Below are positions 27,042 to 34,593 of a DNA stretch of 64,000 nucleotides, piece by piece. The DNA lies in the NCBI GenBank assembly GCA_964385465.1, contig CAYLPJ010000008.1:69027-133026 (forward strand). Reading direction: 5' to 3'. Source of the stretch: CAYLPJ01 sp964385465. Its GTDB lineage: Bacteria; Planctomycetota; Phycisphaerae; SM23-33. A program made the position numbers and the translations under genes. Under the pieces are notes generated by a model that had not been told where the DNA came from, made no database searches, and was given only the letters and a program-made list of their open reading frames with translations. Every line of letters begins with the position of its first letter. Positions within the stretch are counted from its first letter, which is position 1.

Positions 27042-28673
27042 ATGACCATGCTGCGATATCTGGCGGCGATCCTCGTGGGGCTGGCGGTTTCCGTGCATCC
27101 GGCCGCGGCCGTGCCGTCCGACCGGAAGGACGACGGGCCCGCCGCCAGGACCCCGGCGAAGGAAGCTGCCGAGCCCCCCACGACCGCCGAGGTCGTCGGC
27201 GACGACGACAAGGCCCGCGAGGCCTCCCGCCAGGCCGCCCGGCGCCGCGCGCGGCGGATCGCGAAGATCAACCGCAGGCTCTACAAGCTCTTCCGGGCCG
27301 GCCGGTACGAGAAGTGCACGCCCCTGCTGCACGAGATCCTGGAGATCGACCCGAACAACGACACGGCGTGGTACAACCTCGCCTGCGTCCACAGCAAGGC
27401 CGGGCGCCAGGCCAAGGCGGTCGAGAGCCTCGTGACGGCCGTCGAGGAAGGCTACAGCGGTTTCCGGCACATGGAGCGTGACCCGGACCTCGACGCCATC
27501 CGCGACACGCCGGGCTACCGGGACCTGATCGCCCGCCGGGACGAGATCCAGCGCCGCCGGGCCGAGCGGGTCCGCGACCGGCTGCGCGAGGAGTTCGGCG
27601 CCGGCTACCTCTACGAGATCGATCACGAGCGGAAGCTGGTTTTCGCGACCAACGTCGACCGCCAGACGCTCGAGGAGATGAAGACCCGCCTGACCGCCTA
27701 CGCCTCCGCCCAGTGGGCCGGGCTCTTCGAGCACGGCTTCGACCGCTACCTCGCCATCGTCATCCCCCGCGGGCGCGACTGGCGCTGGGGCCGCGCCGTC
27801 GGGGGCTTCTACTCCCGCGCCGCCCACATGCTCGTCGCACGCACCGTGGGCATGACCCTCGTCCACGAGTTCACCCACGCCCTCCACTACGCCGACCAGG
27901 ATGGGCTCGGCCAGCAGCACCCCATCTGGGTCAGCGAGGGGCTCGCGACGCTCTTCGAGACCTCCGCCGTCATCGACGGCCGGGCCGTGCCCCAGCCCAA
28001 CCGCCGGCTGAACCTCCTCCAGCACCTGCTGCGGAAGCGCCGCGAGATCCCCCTCGATGAGCTGCTCGCCTACAGCCACCGGAAGTTCATGCGCAACAGC
28101 ATGACCGCCTACGCCCAGAGCCGCTACCTGATGATGTACCTCCACCGCCGCGGGCTGCTGAAACGCTGGTACGACGCCTACACCGCCGGCTACGAGGAGG
28201 ACCCCAACGGGGGCAAGGCCCTCGAGGCCGTGCTGGATCAGCCGCTCGACGAGGCCCAGCGCGACTGGAGGAACTGGGTGCTGGCCCAGCGCCCGCCGGT
28301 GCTCCGCCTGCCCGCCGAGCACGCGTACATCGGCATCCAGCTACGCCAGCACGTCGACGGCGTGCGGATCGCGAGGGTCGTGCCCGGCAGCGGCGCCGCC
28401 GAGGCGGGGCTCGGCGTGGGGGACGTGATCCTCCGGATCGACGGCGAGCGGATCGTCGAGCCGGGCCACCTGCTGCGGGTCGTCAGCGAATGCGAGGTCG
28501 GCGATCAGATCCGCCTGCACATCCGCCGCGGGACGGCCTACCGCGACGTGGACGTCACCCTCGGCGCCATGCCGCGAAAGCTCTCCCGTCCGCGCCGCCC
28601 GCGAAAGAAGCCCCCGCAGACGCGCCCCGCGAAGGAACCCGCGAAGAAGGGGAAGCTCAAGAAGGCGGGGTAG
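27042..28673 (+). CDS. Secreted TPR, HEXXH metallopeptidase-like and PDZ protein
   Basis: 543 residues. Signal peptide about 1-23. A charged linker is followed by a TPR region (about 82-135), then a gluzincin-like domain with His275-Glu276-Phe-Thr-His279 and a downstream Glu299 in WVSEGLATLFE, the arrangement of a zinc peptidase. A PDZ domain (about 440-520; GVGDVILRIDGERI) and a Lys/Pro-rich basic tail complete it. The order resembles DUF1570-type planctomycete proteins. Likely a cell-envelope protease or peptide-binding protein; the substrate is unknown. A GGGAGA site decides for the ATG at 27042 over one at 27021, which lies inside the -10 box. Confidence 0.85.
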   Translation: MTMLRYLAAILVGLAVSVHPAAAVPSDRKDDGPAARTPAKEAAEPPTTAEVVGDDDKAREASRQAARRRARRIAKINRRLYKLFRAGRYEKCTPLLHEILEIDPNNDTAWYNLACVHSKAGRQAKAVESLVTAVEEGYSGFRHMERDPDLDAIRDTPGYRDLIARRDEIQRRRAERVRDRLREEFGAGYLYEIDHERKLVFATNVDRQTLEEMKTRLTAYASAQWAGLFEHGFDRYLAIVIPRGRDWRWGRAVGGFYSRAAHMLVARTVGMTLVHEFTHALHYADQDGLGQQHPIWVSEGLATLFETSAVIDGRAVPQPNRRLNLLQHLLRKRREIPLDELLAYSHRKFMRNSMTAYAQSRYLMMYLHRRGLLKRWYDAYTAGYEEDPNGGKALEAVLDQPLDEAQRDWRNWVLAQRPPVLRLPAEHAYIGIQLRQHVDGVRIARVVPGSGAAEAGLGVGDVILRIDGERIVEPGHLLRVVSECEVGDQIRLHIRRGTAYRDVDVTLGAMPRKLSRPRRPRKKPPQTRPAKEPAKKGKLKKAG

Positions 28674-28703
28674 GCCCCCGCGCGTCGCGCGCCCCGTCGG
28701 GCG

Positions 28704-29279
28704 TCACTCGTCCAGGAAGTTCGCCAGGAGCTGGTGGCCCACGTCGGTGAGGAAGCTCTCGGGGTGGAACTGGACGCCCTCGGTCGGGTGGGTCTTCGAG
28801 CGCAGGCCCATCAGCTCGTTGCGGTCGGTCGTCCAGGCCGTCAGCTCGAAGTCGTCGTCGAGCCCCTCCGCATCGACGATCAGGCTGTGGTACCGCGTCG
28901 CGGTGAACGGGTTGGGCAGGTCGCGGAGGACGCCGCGCCCGTCGTGGCGGATCTCCGACGTCTTGCCGTGCATGATGTTGCCCGACCGGATCACCGTCCC
29001 GCCGAACGCCTGGCCGATGCTCTGGTGGCCCAGGCAGACGCCCAGCACCGGCACCTTGCCGTGGAAGTGGCGGATGTAGTCGCAACTCAGCCCCGCGTCG
29101 TCCGGCGTGCCCGGTCCCGGCGAGACGATCAGGTGCGTCGGGTGCAGCTCGTCTTCGGCCGCCGCGGGGGGCATGACGTCGTTGCGGATCACCTTCACCT
29201 CGAACCCGCGCCCCAGCTCACCGATCCGCTGGACGAGGTTGTAGGTGAAGCTGTCGTAGTTGTCGAGCACGAGGATCAT
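28704..29279 (-). CDS. trpG: Anthranilate / aminodeoxychorismate synthase glutaminase subunit
   Basis: 191 residues, a class I glutamine amidotransferase. The nucleophile Cys is in VLGVCLGHQ, the oxyanion loop is SPGPGTP, and the catalytic His and Glu are in GVQFHPES. It supplies ammonia to TrpE or PabB; sequence alone does not separate trpG from pabA, and one amphibolic subunit often serves both. The partner subunit is not in the window. Two upstream in-frame ATGs exist; the one at 29279 has AGGA about 8 bases before it. It faces the TPR gene tail to tail. Confidence 0.93.
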   Translation of the reverse strand: MILVLDNYDSFTYNLVQRIGELGRGFEVKVIRNDVMPPAAAEDELHPTHLIVSPGPGTPDDAGLSCDYIRHFHGKVPVLGVCLGHQSIGQAFGGTVIRSGNIMHGKTSEIRHDGRGVLRDLPNPFTATRYHSLIVDAEGLDDDFELTAWTTDRNELMGLRSKTHPTEGVQFHPESFLTDVGHQLLANFLDE

Positions 29280-29438
29280 GCCCATCATCCTACGCCCCCG
29301 GCCGGTGGGGTTCAATCGGGTACCGCCCCACGACCCCGCGGCCGCCGGCTTGTTCGCCGCCGCCGGCCGCTTACACAGCGGGCTCCTCCCCGACGGCGGC
29401 ACGCCTCGGGGGGGAGGGCGTTGCGACAAGCGGCCGCG

Positions 29439-29930
29439 TCAGCGCCGCGGGCGCTCGAGCAGCGGAAACGCGTCGACCAGCCAGGCCTCGCCCTCGCGGA
29501 CGAGCAGGATGGCCTCGTCGCGGGCCTCGACCCGCTGCTGCGCCCGCCCGGCGAAGCGGTAGAAGAGGCGCAGGCGGAACGCAAAGCGTTCGTCCTCCCG
29601 GCTGCCGTCGTGGATCTCGAAGGCGAGGTGAGCGGGGTTGGCGGGCCCGGCGATGGCGTCGTGCATCTGCTGATCGGGAAAGGTGCGGCGGACGCGCGTG
29701 CTCAACAGGGCCTTGCCCGCGCCGACGTCCTTGGCCTGCCAGGCGCGGCAGAAGGCGTTGGCGACGGCGAGGGCGTCGGCGTAGGCGGCGAGGTACTCGG
29801 GGTCCTCGGCCGCGGCGGCAGGGGGGGCCTGGTCCCGCGGCCGACAGCCGAACACCGCGGCGGCGGTCACGGCCGACAGCGCGACGGCGACCCGGAGACG
29901 GCGGGGGAGCTTGCCTGGAATCCCATTCAT
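29439..29930 (-). CDS. Small lipoprotein, unknown function
   Basis: 163 residues. A basic N-terminus and hydrophobic run end in a lipobox-like AAVFGC (about residue 29). The mature part (about 55-155) has an alpha helix followed by beta strands, LLSTRVRRTFPDQQ and RVEARDEAILLVREGEAWLVDAF, a pattern like NTF2/SnoaL-type domains, though no catalytic residues can be assigned. It begins 34 bases after the NifU-like gene on the same strand and is probably co-transcribed. A role is not evident. Confidence 0.7.
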   Translation of the reverse strand: MNGIPGKLPRRLRVAVALSAVTAAAVFGCRPRDQAPPAAAAEDPEYLAAYADALAVANAFCRAWQAKDVGAGKALLSTRVRRTFPDQQMHDAIAGPANPAHLAFEIHDGSREDERFAFRLRLFYRFAGRAQQRVEARDEAILLVREGEAWLVDAFPLLERPRR

Positions 29931-29964
29931 ATATGATTCTGCGAGGTGCTTCGCCCTGTCGCGG

Positions 29965-30222
29965 TCAGACGGCGACGACTTCCTTCACCTCGGGCACGTG
30001 CTGCTTGAGATGGCGTTCGACGCCCATCTTGAGGGTCATCTGCGCACCGGGGCATCCCTTGCAGGCTCCCTGGAGCTCGACGGAAACGACGCCGGTGGAC
30101 TCGTCGACGTTGACGAGCTTGATGTCGCCGCCGTCGGCCTGGAGCATGGGGCGGATGTTCTCGATGATCGTGCTGACCTTGCCGGTCATCGTCTCTTGCT
30201 GCTGGGGGGCCGAATCGCTCAT
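29965..30222 (-). CDS. NifU C-terminal domain protein (iron-sulfur cluster carrier)
   Basis: 85 residues, one Nfu domain. The cluster ligands Cys54 and Cys57 are in GACKGCPGA. IRPMLQADGGDIKLV at about 23-37 is the family signature. Nfu proteins carry and deliver 4Fe-4S clusters to apo-enzymes. AAGGAG lies 7 bases before the ATG, and a good promoter is just upstream. No suf or isc genes adjoin. Confidence 0.93.
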   Translation of the reverse strand: MSDSAPQQQETMTGKVSTIIENIRPMLQADGGDIKLVNVDESTGVVSVELQGACKGCPGAQMTLKMGVERHLKQHVPEVKEVVAV

Positions 30223-30264
30223 GCGAACTCCTTGGCAAGGGTTTGGGGGTCGTCTTCACGGGCC

Positions 30265-30292
30265 ATTATAGGCGCCGCCCCGCCGGCCACAA
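30265..30292 (-). promoter_or_regulatory. Promoter of the NifU-like gene
   Basis: Read on the minus strand: TTGTGG, 16 bases, TATAAT, ending 43 bases before the ATG. The perfect -10 in a GC-rich background makes it likely. Confidence 0.6.
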
Positions 30293-30339
30293 GCGCGATG
30301 CAGCCCGCCGTCGAGCGTGGGGCAGGCGGGCGGGCGCGA

Positions 30340-30357
30340 AACGGGAATACCGTTAAA
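30340..30357. promoter_or_regulatory. Palindrome AACGG-N5-CCGTT upstream of nrdJ
   Basis: AACGG, GAATA, CCGTT followed by AAA. The same arrangement occurs after nrdJ at 34207-34224. It may be an operator; its distance from the nrdJ promoters (130 bases or more) is rather large for a simple repressor site. The rest of the gap 30293-30785 holds no gene. Confidence 0.4.
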
Positions 30358-30480
30358 AACAACGGAGCAAACGGGTTGCCCACTCGTTTTCCGGAGGATC
30401 GGGGGGATTTCCAACAGGTTGTTCACCATTTCCCAACCCATGGGGCTCAGAACAGGGCAGAAATACAGCATATGGGGCTC

Positions 30481-30509
30481 TTGACACGCCCTGGGCGATA
30501 TGTTAGGAT
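30481..30509 (+). promoter_or_regulatory. Distal sigma70-type promoter upstream of nrdJ
   Basis: TTGACA at 30481-30486, 17 bases, TAGGAT at 30504-30509. Would give a leader of about 270 bases to nrdJ or transcribe a short RNA. CAT(AT)GGGGCTC occurs twice just before it. Confidence 0.6.
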
Positions 30510-30610
30510 GCAGTTTGGTGTTCTTTCCTGTTGGCAGTCATTTTTTCTTCCGCCAAGGTTCCCTGCGGAAAGAGCTTGCACGCATCCACCGCATTTTGGG
30601 TAGATTTCTT

Positions 30611-30639
30611 TTGACGCCCCCAGATATGGGGTGTATGTT
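30611..30639 (+). promoter_or_regulatory. Proximal sigma70-type promoter of nrdJ
   Basis: TTGACG at 30611-30616, 17 bases, TATGTT at 30634-30639, about 145 bases before the nrdJ start. I found no NrdR-box pair and none of the conserved elements of a cobalamin riboswitch in the leader. Confidence 0.55.
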
Positions 30640-30785
30640 CAGCTTCCATTAGCTGGGATCACTTCGTGACGGGCTGTCGCTCGGGAGGCAGGACGCAGGG
30701 ACGAAGCGGAAGACAACGCAATGGCAAGGGATTCCATTGCGCCGCTGCGTCGGGCCTCGAGCGACGAGTCCGGGGAGTATAAGGA

Positions 30786-33700
30786 ATGGTTTCTCGCGAA
30801 ATGTCAGATCGATCGGGCGCCGGGGCCGCGGGACGGATCCCGTCGGCCCCGGAAGGCCTCGTCGTCAAGCAGGTCTTCTCCACGCCGGGCGAGCACCCCT
30901 TTGACCAGTTGGAGTGGGAGAAGCGGTCGGCCTGCATCACCGACGGCAAGGGCGAGACGGTCTTCGAGCAGAAGGACGTGGAGGTCCCCGCCTCCTGGAG
31001 CCAGTTGGCGACCAACGTGGTCGTCAGCAAGTACCTCTGGGGCGAGCAGGGCACGGACCAGCGAGAGACGTCCGTCAAGCAGCTCATCCACCGGGTCACG
31101 CGGACCATCGCCGACTGGGGCGTCGCCGACGGCGTGTTCGCCTCGGCCGAGGACGGCGAGCGGTTCTACCGCGACCTGACCTGGCTGTGCGCCAACCAGT
31201 ACGGCTCGTTCAACAGCCCGGTGTGGTTCAACGTGGGGCTCTACCATCAGCACGGCGTGCCCGGCTCGGAGGGCAACTACCACTGGGGCGTCGAAGAGAA
31301 CCGCCCGGTCCGGACGATGCACAGCTACGAGTTCCCCCAGGCCTCGGCGTGCTTCATCCAGTCCGTGGACGACACGATGGAGGACATCATGCGCCTGGCC
31401 ACGGCCGAGGCCATGCTGTTCAAGTACGGCTCGGGGACCGGCAGCGACCTTTCGACGCTGCGGTCCAGCCGGGAGAAGCTCGCCGGCGGGGGCAAGCCCT
31501 CCGGCCCGCTGAGCTTCATGCGGATCTTCGACCAGATCGCCGGCGTCGTGCGCTCGGGGGGCAAGACGCGTCGCGCGGCGAAGATGCAGTCGCTCCGCGT
31601 GGACCACCCGGACATCAAGGAGTTCGCCGCCTGCAAGATGGTCGAGGAGAAGAAGGCCTGGGCCCTGATCGACAGCGGCTACGACGGCTCGATCGACGGC
31701 GACGCCTACGCGTCCGTGATGTACCAGAACGCCAACCTGTCGGTGCGCCTGACCGATGAGTTCATGCAGGCCGTCGAGAAGGACGAGCAGTGGCAGACCT
31801 ACGCGGTGACCACCGGCGAGCCGATGGACCGGTACCGCGCCCGCGAACTGATGGACCTGATCGCCGAGGGCACGCGCGTCTGCGGCGACCCCGGCGTGCA
31901 GTACCACACCACCGTCAACCGCTGGAACACCTGCAAGAGCAGCGGCGAGATCAACGCGTCCAACCCGTGCAGCGAGTACATGTTCCTCAACGACTCGGCC
32001 TGCAACCTCGCCAGCCTGAACCTCATGAAGTTCCGCCGCCCCGACGGCAGCTTCGACATCGAGCGGTTCCGCGCGGCCGTGCGGGTGTTCACGATCGCCC
32101 AGGACATCCTGGTCGATCACGCCTCGTACCCGAGCGAGCGGATCTGCCGCAACAGCCACGACTACCGCCCGCTGGGGCTGGGCTACGCGAACCTCGGCTG
32201 CCTGATCATGTCGCTCGGGCTGGCCTACGACAGCGATGCCGGGCGGACCTACGCCGGGGCCGTGACGGCGGTCCTGACGGCGACGGCCTACCGCACCAGC
32301 GCCGAGCTGGCCAGCCGGCTGGGTGCCTTCCCGCAGTACAACCGCAACCGCCGCGACATGCTGGGCGTGCTGAAGATGCACCGCGAGGCGGCCGAGTCCG
32401 TCGCGGGCAACGACTGCCCGGCCGAGCTGTGCGACGCGGCGGTGGCGAGCTGGGACGAGGCCGTCGAGGCCGCCGCCGCCCTGGGCTGCCGCAACGCCCA
32501 GGTGACGGTCCTGGCGCCGACGGGGACGATCGGCTTCATGATGGACTGCGACACGACGGGCATCGAGCCGGACATCGCGCTGGTGAAGTACAAGCAGCTC
32601 GCCGGCGGGGGGATGTTCAAGATCGTCAACCGCACCGTGCCCCTGGCCCTGGAGCAGTTGGGCTACTCGCCGGGCCAGATCAGCGAGATCGTCGGGCACA
32701 TCGACGACAACGACACCATCGAGGGCGCCTCGCAGCTCAAGGACGGGGACCTGGCCGTCTTCGACTGCGCCTTCCAGCCCGCCAACGGGCACCGGTTCAT
32801 CCACTACATGGGCCACATCCGCATGATGGCCGCCGTCCAGCCCTTCCTCTCCGGCGCGATCTCCAAGACGGTCAACATGCCCAAGAACTCCTCCATGGAA
32901 GACATCCGCGAGGTCTACATGGAAGGCTGGCGGCTGGGGCTCAAGGCCGTGGCGATCTACCGCGACGGGTCCAAGCGGATCCAGCCGCTGAGCACCGCCG
33001 AGGACCAGGCCGCCGGGGAGTCCGCCGAGGACGTGCTCACGCAGATCGACGAGGAGATGCTCGAGGCCGCCCGGCGGATGCCGCACCGCGAGCGCCTGCC
33101 CGCGACGCGCCCGTCGCTGACGCACAAGTTCAGCGTCGGCGGGCACGAGGGCTACCTGACCGTCGGGCAGTACGAGGACGGGCGACCGGGCGAGCTGTTC
33201 GTGACCATGGCCAAGGAAGGCTCGACGGTCGGGGGCATGATGGACGCGTTCGCCACGGCGATCAGCCTGTGCCTCCAGTTCGGCGTGCCCCTCAGCGACC
33301 TGGTCAAGAAGTTCACCCACCAGCGGTTCGAGCCCAGCGGGATGACCAGCAACCGCGACATCCCCTTCGCCAAGAGCGTGGTGGACTACATCTTCCGCTA
33401 TCTCGGGCTGACGTTCCTGGAGGAGTACCGAAAGACCAACCTGCCCGACCGCGGCGCCAGCTCGCCGACATCCACTCCCGCGGCCGGGACCGACGCGACC
33501 AGAACGAAGAAGCCGACGAAATCCGAGGGCGTCACGGAAGGCAATGCTTCCTCGGAAACCGGCAGCGCCGCCGCGACCTCCGACAAGGATGTCGAGAGGT
33601 CTGGCGGCGCGTCTTCCGGCGGGCGGTACGTGCCCTCGCCGGCGGTCGCCAGGCGCCTCAGCCCGTCGCCGTCGCCGGTGAAGACCGGGGCGGCGGCATC

Positions 33701-33869
33701 GTCCGACGTGCTGGGCGGCGGGCGCCTGGTGCAGATCGATCGCGTGGACCAGCAGTTCTCGCACTACCAGGAAGACGCCCCGGCCTGCGACGTGTGCGGG
33801 TCGATCACGGTGCGGAACGGGAACTGCTACAAGTGCTACAACTGCGGGTCGTCCCTGGGGTGCAGCTAG
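30786..33869 (+). CDS. nrdJ: Adenosylcobalamin-dependent (class II) ribonucleotide reductase
   Basis: 1,027 residues. Reduces ribonucleotides to deoxyribonucleotides using B12, without an oxygen requirement. Visible motifs: the GTGSDLSTLR loop, NPCSEYMFLNDSACNLASLN with the active-site cysteine, ILAPTGTIGF-like VLAPTGTIGFMMDCDTTG, and a C-terminal Cys-rich domain with two CXXC pairs (CDVC, CYNC) and a final C that serves redox shuttling. Residues about 886-975 are a Ser/Thr/Ala-rich linker not seen in the core family fold. GGGGAG at 30773-30778 is well placed for the ATG at 30786; another ATG at 30801 is possible. It is the only RNR seen here and stands alone. Confidence 0.95.
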   Translation: MVSREMSDRSGAGAAGRIPSAPEGLVVKQVFSTPGEHPFDQLEWEKRSACITDGKGETVFEQKDVEVPASWSQLATNVVVSKYLWGEQGTDQRETSVKQLIHRVTRTIADWGVADGVFASAEDGERFYRDLTWLCANQYGSFNSPVWFNVGLYHQHGVPGSEGNYHWGVEENRPVRTMHSYEFPQASACFIQSVDDTMEDIMRLATAEAMLFKYGSGTGSDLSTLRSSREKLAGGGKPSGPLSFMRIFDQIAGVVRSGGKTRRAAKMQSLRVDHPDIKEFAACKMVEEKKAWALIDSGYDGSIDGDAYASVMYQNANLSVRLTDEFMQAVEKDEQWQTYAVTTGEPMDRYRARELMDLIAEGTRVCGDPGVQYHTTVNRWNTCKSSGEINASNPCSEYMFLNDSACNLASLNLMKFRRPDGSFDIERFRAAVRVFTIAQDILVDHASYPSERICRNSHDYRPLGLGYANLGCLIMSLGLAYDSDAGRTYAGAVTAVLTATAYRTSAELASRLGAFPQYNRNRRDMLGVLKMHREAAESVAGNDCPAELCDAAVASWDEAVEAAAALGCRNAQVTVLAPTGTIGFMMDCDTTGIEPDIALVKYKQLAGGGMFKIVNRTVPLALEQLGYSPGQISEIVGHIDDNDTIEGASQLKDGDLAVFDCAFQPANGHRFIHYMGHIRMMAAVQPFLSGAISKTVNMPKNSSMEDIREVYMEGWRLGLKAVAIYRDGSKRIQPLSTAEDQAAGESAEDVLTQIDEEMLEAARRMPHRERLPATRPSLTHKFSVGGHEGYLTVGQYEDGRPGELFVTMAKEGSTVGGMMDAFATAISLCLQFGVPLSDLVKKFTHQRFEPSGMTSNRDIPFAKSVVDYIFRYLGLTFLEEYRKTNLPDRGASSPTSTPAAGTDATRTKKPTKSEGVTEGNASSETGSAAATSDKDVERSGGASSGGRYVPSPAVARRLSPSPSPVKTGAAASSDVLGGGRLVQIDRVDQQFSHYQEDAPACDVCGSITVRNGNCYKCYNCGSSLGCS

Positions 33870-33922
33870 GCTGCCCCCGCCGTATCCGGACGCGCGGGAC
33901 GCCCGCGGGCCGTTGTTGACCG

Positions 33923-34190
33923 CGGCCCCGGCCGAGCATCGCCACGGCTGGAGACATGCCGGGGCCGAAGCACGGCGCCCACGGACGGGCGCCGCCCGGG
34001 CGCGAGCCCGCCGGCGAGCTGCGGGTGCGTCGCCGGCGTCGCGAACGGGGTTGTGAGGCTGCCGGGCGCCGCGCGGGCGCGGAGGCCCGCCGGCAGCGGA
34101 CGTCTTGAAAGGGAAGCACCAACCGGCCGATGCGTGGCGGTGGCGGCGGCGCCCCACCGCCCGGCCATACGAGGCGGGCGAAGTCCCGCC
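33923..34190. ncRNA. Hairpin-rich intergenic region, candidate structured RNA
   Basis: At least six GC-rich inverted repeats in series: CGGCCCCGGC 33923-33932 with its complement 33958-33967; GGCGCCC/GGGCGCC 33974-33993; CCGGCGA/TCGCCGG 34011-34036 nested in CGCGA/TCGCG; CTGCCGG/CCGGCAG 34059-34096; GGCGGTGG/CCACCGCC 34136-34161; GGCGGG/CCCGCC 34173-34190. No frame on either strand looks coding. The unpaired GGGAAGCACC near 34110 recalls part of the SRP RNA hairpin, but the match is too weak to call. The first hairpin may simply terminate nrdJ. Strand is unproven. Confidence 0.4.
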
Positions 34191-34206
34191 CGGAAAACCC
34201 CGCAAA

Positions 34207-34224
34207 AACGGCATAACCGTTAAA
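34207..34224. promoter_or_regulatory. Palindrome AACGG-N5-CCGTT, second copy
   Basis: AACGG, CATAA, CCGTT followed by AAA, matching the site upstream of nrdJ at 30340-30357. It precedes the tandem hairpins by about 100 bases, so it could be an operator or part of the promoter region of a small RNA. Confidence 0.4.
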
Positions 34225-34317
34225 GGTTTGGCACGCCGGAATCCGAAGTAAACGGGTGTGGACGCCGAGAAAGGCGCCCGGGACCGAAAACAGAACAGTT
34301 GTCCGCTGCACCCGACC

Positions 34318-34407
34318 ATGATGTAGGTCTCCCTCCGCCTACATCCAGGGATGCGGCTAATTGGGCGATGCCGAGGTCTCCCTCCACCTGGGTGTCGCCC
34401 CTTTTTT
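34318..34407 (+). ncRNA. Candidate small RNA: tandem anti-Shine-Dalgarno hairpins with terminator
   Basis: Hairpin 1 has the stem GATGTAGG/CCTACATC (34320-34345) with loop TCTCCCTCCG. Hairpin 2 has the outer stem GGGCGA/TCGCCC (34363-34400) and inner AGGT/ACCT pairing around CTCCCTCC, and is followed by six T (34402-34407), an intrinsic terminator. Both loops repeat AGGTCTCCCTCC-R-CCT. Looped CCUCCC sequences complementary to ribosome sites are a hallmark of some trans-acting sRNA families in alphaproteobacteria (for example CcsR-type RNAs); similarity here is of architecture only. The 5' end is not determined. It precedes the tRNA-His promoter. Confidence 0.5.
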
Positions 34408-34423
34408 GCGCCCACGCATGGCA

Positions 34424-34452
34424 TTGACACGCCGGCGGCGCGGCGGTATCCT
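34424..34452 (+). promoter_or_regulatory. Promoter of tRNA-His
   Basis: TTGACA at 34424-34429, 17 bases, TATCCT at 34447-34452, about 30 bases before the tRNA. Confidence 0.7.
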
Positions 34453-34482
34453 AACCTGAATCTCGCACCCCGACCGAGATAC

Positions 34483-34557
34483 GGTGGCTGTAGCTCAGTT
34501 GGTTAGAGCACCTGGTTGTGGTCCAGGGGGTCGGGGGTTCGAATCCCCTCAGCCACC
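34483..34557 (+). tRNA. tRNA-His (anticodon GTG)
   Basis: A complete cloverleaf: acceptor GTGGCTG/CAGCCAC, D-loop TAGCTCAGTTGGTTAGAGC, anticodon stem CCTGG/CCAGG around TTGTGGT, T-arm GGGGGTTCGAATCCCC. The extra G at -1 (34483) faces discriminator C73, the histidine identity pair. CCA is not encoded. An own promoter and a terminator flank it. Confidence 0.97.
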
Positions 34558-34566
34558 CGTCCTTGT

Positions 34567-34593
34567 GCCCCTGCTCCCGGCAGGGGCTTTTTT
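34567..34593 (+). terminator. Intrinsic terminator of tRNA-His
   Basis: GCCCCTGC / GCAGGGGC stem of 8 bp, loop of 5, then six T (34588-34593). The T run touches the stop codon of the convergent glycosyltransferase gene. Confidence 0.88.

Noticed and set aside
30293..30785. A cobalamin riboswitch ahead of the B12-dependent reductase
   Set aside because: Expected on biological grounds, but I could not find the conserved B12-box or core elements in this leader.
33880..34260. RNase P RNA or tmRNA after nrdJ
   Set aside because: The conserved GAGGAAAGTCC and ACAGAA elements of RNase P, and the tRNA-like ends of tmRNA, are missing; the SRP-like GGGAAGCACC is too short a match.
30804..34430. A 1,208-codon open frame opposite nrdJ
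   Set aside because: Shadow of the GC3-rich nrdJ frame; no domain and no ribosome site.
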